Shown piece after piece: positions 33,349-37,338 of a stretch of DNA of 37,338 bases. The notes under the pieces are model-generated. The model saw nothing but the letters and a program-made list of their open reading frames with translations, was not told where the DNA came from and did no database searches. Within the stretch, counting starts at the first letter, position 1. The number at the start of each line of letters is the position of its first letter. The stretch covers positions 1 to 37,338 of the forward strand of contig DVLQ01000157.1 of assembly GCA_018715395.1 (NCBI GenBank), read 5' to 3'. Both the position numbers and the translations under genes were made by a program. The DNA comes from Candidatus Coprocola pullicola (lineage in GTDB: Bacteria > Bacillota > Clostridia > Lachnospirales > Anaerotignaceae).

Positions 33349-33656
33349 AGTGTAATACAACATATGATTATGTGAGTATACAAAATGATTTACAAAAAAA
33401 TCTAAACTTTAGCTTAAAAATAAATAAGGCTTTCATTAAGCCCCATATTGTCAAAAAAGTTCTTTTTATTGGCAGAAGTGTTCTCAGAACAAAGCGTTCC
33501 TCCAATAGAATTCGTAAACAGAATTTATTTTCAACAAAGAAAAGACCCTATTGCAATGTTTTGACAAATACAAAGCTTGTACCAAGAAATAGGGCTTTAT
33601 TCATTAATGAAACCCAAAAAAGCCTCAACGGACTTTTCCATACATTGAGACTTTCA
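33349..33656. other. Non-coding region with decayed sequence and hairpins
   Basis: It holds AAAGACCCTATT/AATAGGGCTTT inverted repeats (33,541-33,598) enclosing 35 bases, and the terminator at 33,616-33,651. The plus-strand frame through here (33,294-33,707) begins inside the serS fragment and is not a gene. The inverted repeat may be a mobile-element remnant; no transposase can be read. Confidence 0.5.
33616..33651 (-). terminator. Terminator of the 241/87-residue gene pair
   Basis: On the minus strand GTCTCAA (33651-33645) pairs with TTGAGGC (33628-33622), followed by TTTTTTGGG. It lies six bases after the stop of the 87-residue gene. Confidence 0.75.
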
Positions 33657-33920
33657 TCAATACTTATTTTTTTTATTTTTATCATAAAAATAACAATCAG
33701 TAAATAAATTGATTCCTTTATAAAATAAAATTCCACCTACTATTAAAACCATATTTGCAAAATTCTCAAATATTTTAGTTTCCATAAGTTCTCCAAATCC
33801 CTTATCAGATAAATACATATCTTTTAAACTCATTGCAATACTGTTACAGGAACATAATATGAGACAGCCTACTATGATTAATAGTAAACTAAATGCTAAA
33901 TTTTTATTTTCCATTTTCAT
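33657..33920 (-). CDS. Small membrane protein or lipoprotein, 87 aa
   Basis: I do not recognise this protein. A first hydrophobic segment (about residues 8-25, LAFSLLLIIVGCLILCSC) ends in a possible lipobox, LCSC. A short polar loop (KDMYLSDKGFGELMETKIF) and a second hydrophobic segment (about 53-72, FANMVLIVGGILFYKGINLF) follow, with a basic tail KNKKNKY. Its start follows the stop of the exported 241-residue protein by 21 bp and the ribosome site is weak, so coupling is likely. It is followed directly by a terminator, which defines a two-gene operon. It might be a partner, anchor or self-protection protein for the exported one; that is inference. Confidence 0.65.
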   Translation of the reverse strand: MKMENKNLAFSLLLIIVGCLILCSCNSIAMSLKDMYLSDKGFGELMETKIFENFANMVLIVGGILFYKGINLFTDCYFYDKNKKNKY

Positions 33921-33941
33921 TCTCTTTTCTTTTTTTATAAA

Positions 33942-34667
33942 TTATTTATATACAAGATACTCCAGTCCATCGCAAATATTTCCTATTTTAATTGGACTTC
34001 TTGCTACTATTTTCTCAGTGATAGGCGTACCTACTATTACACCATTCACTGTTCCTCTGACTTCGTAATAATATGGCTTAAAGGCTACATATCCTATTTT
34101 ACCTGCCGGTACATTATGTCTAGTTGTTACAGATCTTGTCAAAGATTTACTCCAAGTAAATCCTGCATTTGTTCTAACTGCTGACTTTATAGCTTCTGTT
34201 GTTCCGCCAACGGTAAAGCTTTCACTGATAGTGATTGAATTTCCTATTGATATACTTGCACCTAATTCTCCGCCAGACACGTCTTGCGACAATTTTTGTG
34301 CATTTCCAGTAACCTTCTTCACACTAGACACACTAAAAATAGCTCTTGGTGATTTTACATCAATGGTTTCATTTAAATGAAACTTTTTCAACGCTTCGTC
34401 AATACTTAATTTCACTTTTTGCCCATTTATAATTTCATAAACTTCATAAACCTTTTCGTTAGTAGCTGTATTTAATAAAATTTCTTTTTCTGTTTCATAG
34501 TCAAAAGATTTCACCCAGTTTTCTTGCTGTTGCTGTTCATAATTATATGTAGAATATAATTCAAAGTTTATTGATTCCATGGCATATGAATTTATTGACA
34601 AAAAATTCATTAATACAGTAGTCCCTGCCATTACTCCCAGTAATCTAGTAATCTTTTTATTTTTCAT
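33942..34667 (-). CDS. Exported protein of unknown function, 241 aa
   Basis: The signal peptide (residues 1 to about 29, MKNKKITRLLGVMAGTTVLM to NSYA) is followed by a Gln-rich start (YNYEQQQQENW) and a helical linker to residue 105. The C-terminal 130 residues are a Ser/Thr/Gly-rich beta protein: GGELGASISIGNSITISESF, then AGFTWSKSLTRSVTTRH, then PAGKIGYVAFKPYYYEVRGT, ending GLEYLVYK. Alternating small polar and hydrophobic residues with amphipathic strands recall exported beta-rich proteins of Firmicutes, some of which are pore-forming, but I see no diagnostic motif. ATG 34667 has GGAGG seven bases upstream. It is the first gene of a two-gene operon. Confidence 0.75.
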   Translation of the reverse strand: MKNKKITRLLGVMAGTTVLMNFLSINSYAMESINFELYSTYNYEQQQQENWVKSFDYETEKEILLNTATNEKVYEVYEIINGQKVKLSIDEALKKFHLNETIDVKSPRAIFSVSSVKKVTGNAQKLSQDVSGGELGASISIGNSITISESFTVGGTTEAIKSAVRTNAGFTWSKSLTRSVTTRHNVPAGKIGYVAFKPYYYEVRGTVNGVIVGTPITEKIVARSPIKIGNICDGLEYLVYK

Positions 34668-35545
34668 AATCATTCCTCCTAATATTCTAAGATTCTGTTA
34701 TATTAAAATGATATAGACAACAGTTGCCTATTAAAAGTACAATAAAATTAATTAAAATACTGCTTCTCCCAGAAAGGAGTTGTTGCTATGCATAAATATA
34801 AAAATTACTTTTCAATATTTTGTTATTTCCTGTCCTCATTGTTTTTCTCATTCCCTTTATCATTATTATGGGTATCGAATTTGCTTTGGATATGATTTCT
34901 CATTTTTTGTTTTGTAATCATTTTATCCATAGCCATTCTTATTTGTCCGAACAAGCGCCTGTTTCTGTTGCAGATGTTACATATTCTTAAAAACAAGCAA
35001 AACACCGATTTTTATTTTAAAAAATTTCTTCAAGTATTCGCTTTTATTTGTATGGGCTTTTTTGAAATTACATTTTTTAAATTTTTTGTACATTTTTATT
35101 TTCATATTAAATTAACAGAAACTTCTAAGACTCTGTTAAACCAACAACTTCATACTCACTCCATTTTTAAAATAATTTGTACAGAAAAAGCCCCCTTCCT
35201 CATTAGAATATCGGACAACTTTATTTCATGTATTATAACATACTACAAAATACAAAGATATCCATTTTTTTCACAAAATACGAACTATTTTTTTGTCATA
35301 TTTTTATAGTTTCTTAACAATCAAAGTAATTTTAAATTTATTTCTCAAATGTATGCACATGATTTGCAACGTTTCTCACCATTATAAACAAGCAGTCACA
35401 AGCCATTTTTTACAAAGCAATCATAAAATTGAGCATCTTAAAAAAAGATAGAATGCCTTTTTTGCAAAAAAACACTTGCTCTGAAATAGACTGCTCTATT
35501 AAGCAACATGAATGAACACTTTACATTACTTTCTAAACATCTATT
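34668..35545. other. Long upstream region of the exported-protein operon, with duplicated blocks
   Basis: There are nearly 900 bp without a supported gene. 34,690-34,815 and 35,098-35,124 match the region upstream of the 25.8-kb pseudogene. From 35,163 to 35,545 it is copy B of the block also found at 32.8 kb. At 35,163-35,185 it keeps the first codons of an exported-protein gene whose ATG has become CTG. A 60-codon minus-strand frame at 34,823-35,005 has a somewhat different composition but no ribosome site. Confidence 0.6.
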
Positions 35546-35697
35546 AAAAAAGAAGGGAATTTCTCCCTCCTTTTTTATCGTTTATTTTTTATTTGGCACA
35601 AGCAATTCTTTTCCACCCATATATGGCTGCAATGGTTTTGGAATGGAAACTGTACCGTCTGCATTCAGATTATTTTCTAAAAATGCAATCAGCATAC
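35163..35697 (-). repeat. Duplicated block, copy B (matches 32,815-33,348)
   Basis: This is the parental copy at the serS end: serS 3' end, serS terminator, spacer, and the remains of the start of an exported-protein gene. Comparison shows near identity in serS and more changes in the spacer, for instance CAAACTACAAATATATTC against CAAAATACAAAGATATCC. Confidence 0.85.
35546..35576 (-). terminator. Terminator of serS
   Basis: AAAAAAGGAGGGA pairs with TCCCTTCTTTTTT (one wobble) across five bases, six bases after the serS stop. Confidence 0.85.
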
Positions 35698-36874
35698 GAG
35701 GCGGCGCAACAACAGTATTATTTAATGTATGGGCAAAATAATTTCCTTTTTCTTTATTTCTGACACGGATACCCAGACGTCGCGCTTGAGCGTCTCCCAA
35801 ATTGGAGCAGCTTCCCACCTCAAAATATTTTTTCTGTCTTGGAGACCATGCCTCCACATCAATGCTTTTTACTTTTAAATCCGCTAAATCTCCAGAACAG
35901 CATTCCAACGTTCTAACAGGAATATCTAAAGAACGGAAAAATTCTACCGTATTTTGATAAAGCTGTTCAAACCAATAAGGGCTGTCCTCCGGTTTGCAAA
36001 CTACAATCATTTCCTGCTTTTCAAATTGATGTATTCTATAAACGCCTCTTTCTTCAATACCATGGGCGCCCACTTCTTTTCTAAAACAAGGAGAATAGCT
36101 TGTCAAAGTTTGGGGGAGGGTTTCTTCTTCTAATATAGTATCAATAAATTTACCAATCATAGAGTGTTCACTGGTACCAATCAAATACAAGTCCTCTCCT
36201 TCAATTTTATACATCATATTTTCCATTTCCGTAAAGCTCATTACGCCTGTTACCACATTACTGCGAATCATAAAAGGAGGAATGTAATAAACAAATCCTT
36301 TATCAATCATAAAATCTCTTGCATAAGAAAGTATTGCAGAGTGAAGTCTGGCCACATCTCCGCAAAGATAATAAAAACCATTCCCGCTTGTTTTTCTTGC
36401 ACTATCCAAGTCAATGCCGCTTAGACTTTCCATAATATCTACATGATAAGGCACCTCAAAATCAGGTACTACAGGCTCTCCAAAACGTTCTACTTCCACA
36501 TTTTCGCTGTCGTCTTTTCCCAAAGGTACAGAATCGTCAATAATGTTTGGAATCACAAGCATTCTTTCTCTAATCTGTGCTGTCAGTTTTTCTTCCAATG
36601 CTTCCAATTCTGCCAATTCTTCCGCCATAGCCGTCACTTGTGCTTTTGCTTTTTCTGCCTCTTGTTTTTCTCCTCTTGCCATCATACCGCCAATGGCTTT
36701 GCTGATAGAATTTCTTTGGCTTCTCAAATCATCACATTTTGCCTTTGTTTCACGAAATTTTTGATCCATTTCAATGACTTCATCTACCAGAACCAACTTT
36801 TCATGCTGAAACTTTTTTTTCATATTTTCTTTTACCAATTCCGGATTTGTACGAATCAATTTAATATCTAACAT
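35582..36874 (-). CDS. serS: Seryl-tRNA synthetase
   Basis: This 430-residue class-II enzyme charges tRNA-Ser (and tRNA-Sec where present). Residues 1-110 form the tRNA-binding coiled coil (MLDIKLIRTNPELVKENMKK, long Glu/Lys/Ala helices). Motif 2 is FRKEVGAHGIEERGVYRIHQ and motif 3 is NNTVVAPPRMLIAFLENN, the clostridial variant of the more usual LNGSGLAVGR form. TSEHSMIG and CSNLGDAQARRLGIR are also characteristic. The start at 36874 has AAAGGAGGA. A T-box leader controls it. A 116-bp copy of its 3' end lies 2.3 kb downstream. Confidence 0.97.
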   Translation of the reverse strand: MLDIKLIRTNPELVKENMKKKFQHEKLVLVDEVIEMDQKFRETKAKCDDLRSQRNSISKAIGGMMARGEKQEAEKAKAQVTAMAEELAELEALEEKLTAQIRERMLVIPNIIDDSVPLGKDDSENVEVERFGEPVVPDFEVPYHVDIMESLSGIDLDSARKTSGNGFYYLCGDVARLHSAILSYARDFMIDKGFVYYIPPFMIRSNVVTGVMSFTEMENMMYKIEGEDLYLIGTSEHSMIGKFIDTILEEETLPQTLTSYSPCFRKEVGAHGIEERGVYRIHQFEKQEMIVVCKPEDSPYWFEQLYQNTVEFFRSLDIPVRTLECCSGDLADLKVKSIDVEAWSPRQKKYFEVGSCSNLGDAQARRLGIRVRNKEKGNYFAHTLNNTVVAPPRMLIAFLENNLNADGTVSIPKPLQPYMGGKELLVPNKK

Positions 36875-36919
36875 CTTAAATCCTCCTTTATTTTTTAAAA
36901 CAACATATCTAAACTAAAT

Positions 36920-37150
36920 AAAAAAAGCCTCGTCCCCAAAAAAGGGACGAGAGCCTATCTCCCGCGGTACCACCCGACTTGTTCGACTATTACGAACCAC
37001 TCAAACAGCGATAAAGGGCTTATCCTCTTGACTTTCACCAAATAGCTCAGAAAGTGGAACATCTCTTTTTTCCGCCAATTTTCACCCGCCATTGGCTCTC
37101 TGAAGGATCATTGCAAGACTTAGCTTTCCTCAAACGCTTTTTTCTATTTT
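36920..37150 (-). promoter_or_regulatory. T-box riboswitch leader of serS
   Basis: On the minus strand the leader contains the conserved T-box GGGTGGTACCGCGGG (36975-36961), then a terminator CTCGTCCC/GGGACGAG (36951-36944 with 36936-36929) followed by seven T. Upstream are stem I features: an AGAGAG box, GGGTGAAAATTGGCGG of the distal part, and GATGTTCCACTTTC, where UCC followed by A would be a serine specifier. Uncharged tRNA-Ser is expected to stabilise the antiterminator and permit serS transcription. Confidence 0.92.
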
Positions 37151-37161
37151 GTTTGTTCTTA

Positions 37162-37189
37162 ATTGTATCACACTTTTTTTGTTTGTCAA
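37162..37189 (-). promoter_or_regulatory. Promoter of the serS T-box transcript
   Basis: On the minus strand TTGACA (37189-37184), 16 bp, TACAAT (37167-37162), directly ahead of the T-box leader. Confidence 0.8.
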
Positions 37190-37260
37190 CTATATTTTTC
37201 AAAAAATAGTATGCCTTTTTTTATTCAATAAATATTACATTTTTATTCCAAAAAAATCTG

Positions 37261-37289
37261 TTGACAAAATATATCAAATAGTGTATAGT
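37261..37289 (+). promoter_or_regulatory. Promoter of the tRNA gene at the right edge
   Basis: TTGACA at 37261-37266, exactly 17 bp, TATAGT at 37284-37289, about 20 bp upstream of the tRNA 5' end. Confidence 0.85.
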
Positions 37290-37309
37290 ATTCACTGTTA
37301 AACCAATGC

Positions 37310-37338
37310 GCCCAGATAGCTCAGTTGGTAGAGCAGAG
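37310..37338 (+). tRNA. 5' part of a tRNA gene, cut by the window end
   Basis: GCCCAGA (acceptor), TA, GCTC-AGTTGGTA-GAGC (D arm), A, then GAG of the anticodon stem. The anticodon lies outside the window, so the amino acid is not known; the body resembles Phe or Lys tRNAs. Confidence 0.85.

Noticed and set aside
33541..33598. Inverted repeats of a complete insertion sequence
   Set aside because: Only 35 bases lie between them and no transposase can be read; it is at most a solo remnant or a terminator.
33294..33707. 137-codon plus-strand frame
   Set aside because: It begins antisense to a serS fragment and runs through a terminator and decayed DNA; no ribosome site.
34823..35005. 60-codon minus-strand frame in the region upstream of the exported-protein operon
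   Set aside because: Composition is slightly unusual, but the start is weak, there is no ribosome site and no family is recognised. I kept it only as a remark.

Overview
The window looks like the chromosome of a low-G+C, Gram-positive anaerobe of the Clostridia (Lachnospirales-like; this is inferred from gene content, not proven). Pointers are a T-box-controlled serS, a darA-holB-ricT-trmN6-rsmI block laid out much as in Bacillus, lipoprotein binding proteins with clostridial leaders, and GGAGG ribosome sites throughout. Positions 1 to about 4,680 are visibly richer in G+C than the rest and carry plasmid/ICE functions.

Region 1 (1-4,680, all minus strand) is one end of an integrated conjugative or plasmid-like element. 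It holds a DpnD/PcfM-DUF3846 protein, an unknown acidic protein, ParB, ParA, a RepA_N-type initiator, a cysteine-rich 74-residue protein, and a leader with a hairpin that looks like a transcription attenuator. Three 18-bp palindromic iterons at an exact 23-bp period and a perfect DnaA box lie inside repA, and a perfect 31-bp palindrome lies inside parB. The element stops against the 3' end of tRNA-Arg(CCU), a common integration target. Behind that tRNA lie four broken tRNA-like sequences (4,775-5,262).

Region 2 (5,266-18,189) is host metabolism: a polar amino-acid ABC transporter, an Hsp20 chaperone, and a trehalose unit (treR divergent from treP-treC, with three copies of a CTTGTTTAAACA operator over the promoters). 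A methyl-accepting chemotaxis receptor and a small membrane-anchored unknown protein follow. Decayed IS200/IS605-type remnants fill the gaps at 8.1-8.9, 17.2-17.7 and 24.2-24.9 kb.

Region 3 (17,800-23,994, minus) is a housekeeping operon: darA (c-di-AMP receptor), holB, ricT, a trmN6-like methyltransferase, rsmI, a ProX-type editing deacylase, a YaaO-like PLP decarboxylase and the small unknown protein. Region 4 (26,227-31,873) is galactose use: mglB-mglA-mglC divergent from a galactokinase gene.

Region 5 (24,921-25,825 and 31,959-35,697) holds a scattered set of exported proteins and small membrane proteins. Two of the exported-protein genes are broken by a TAA codon in or just after the signal peptide. 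One pair, a 241-residue exported protein with an 87-residue membrane protein, is intact. About 535 bp, including the last 116 bp of serS, is duplicated on either side of this pair, and part of its upstream region is shared with the pseudogene at 25.8 kb. The window ends with serS, its T-box leader, and the first 29 bases of a tRNA on the plus strand.
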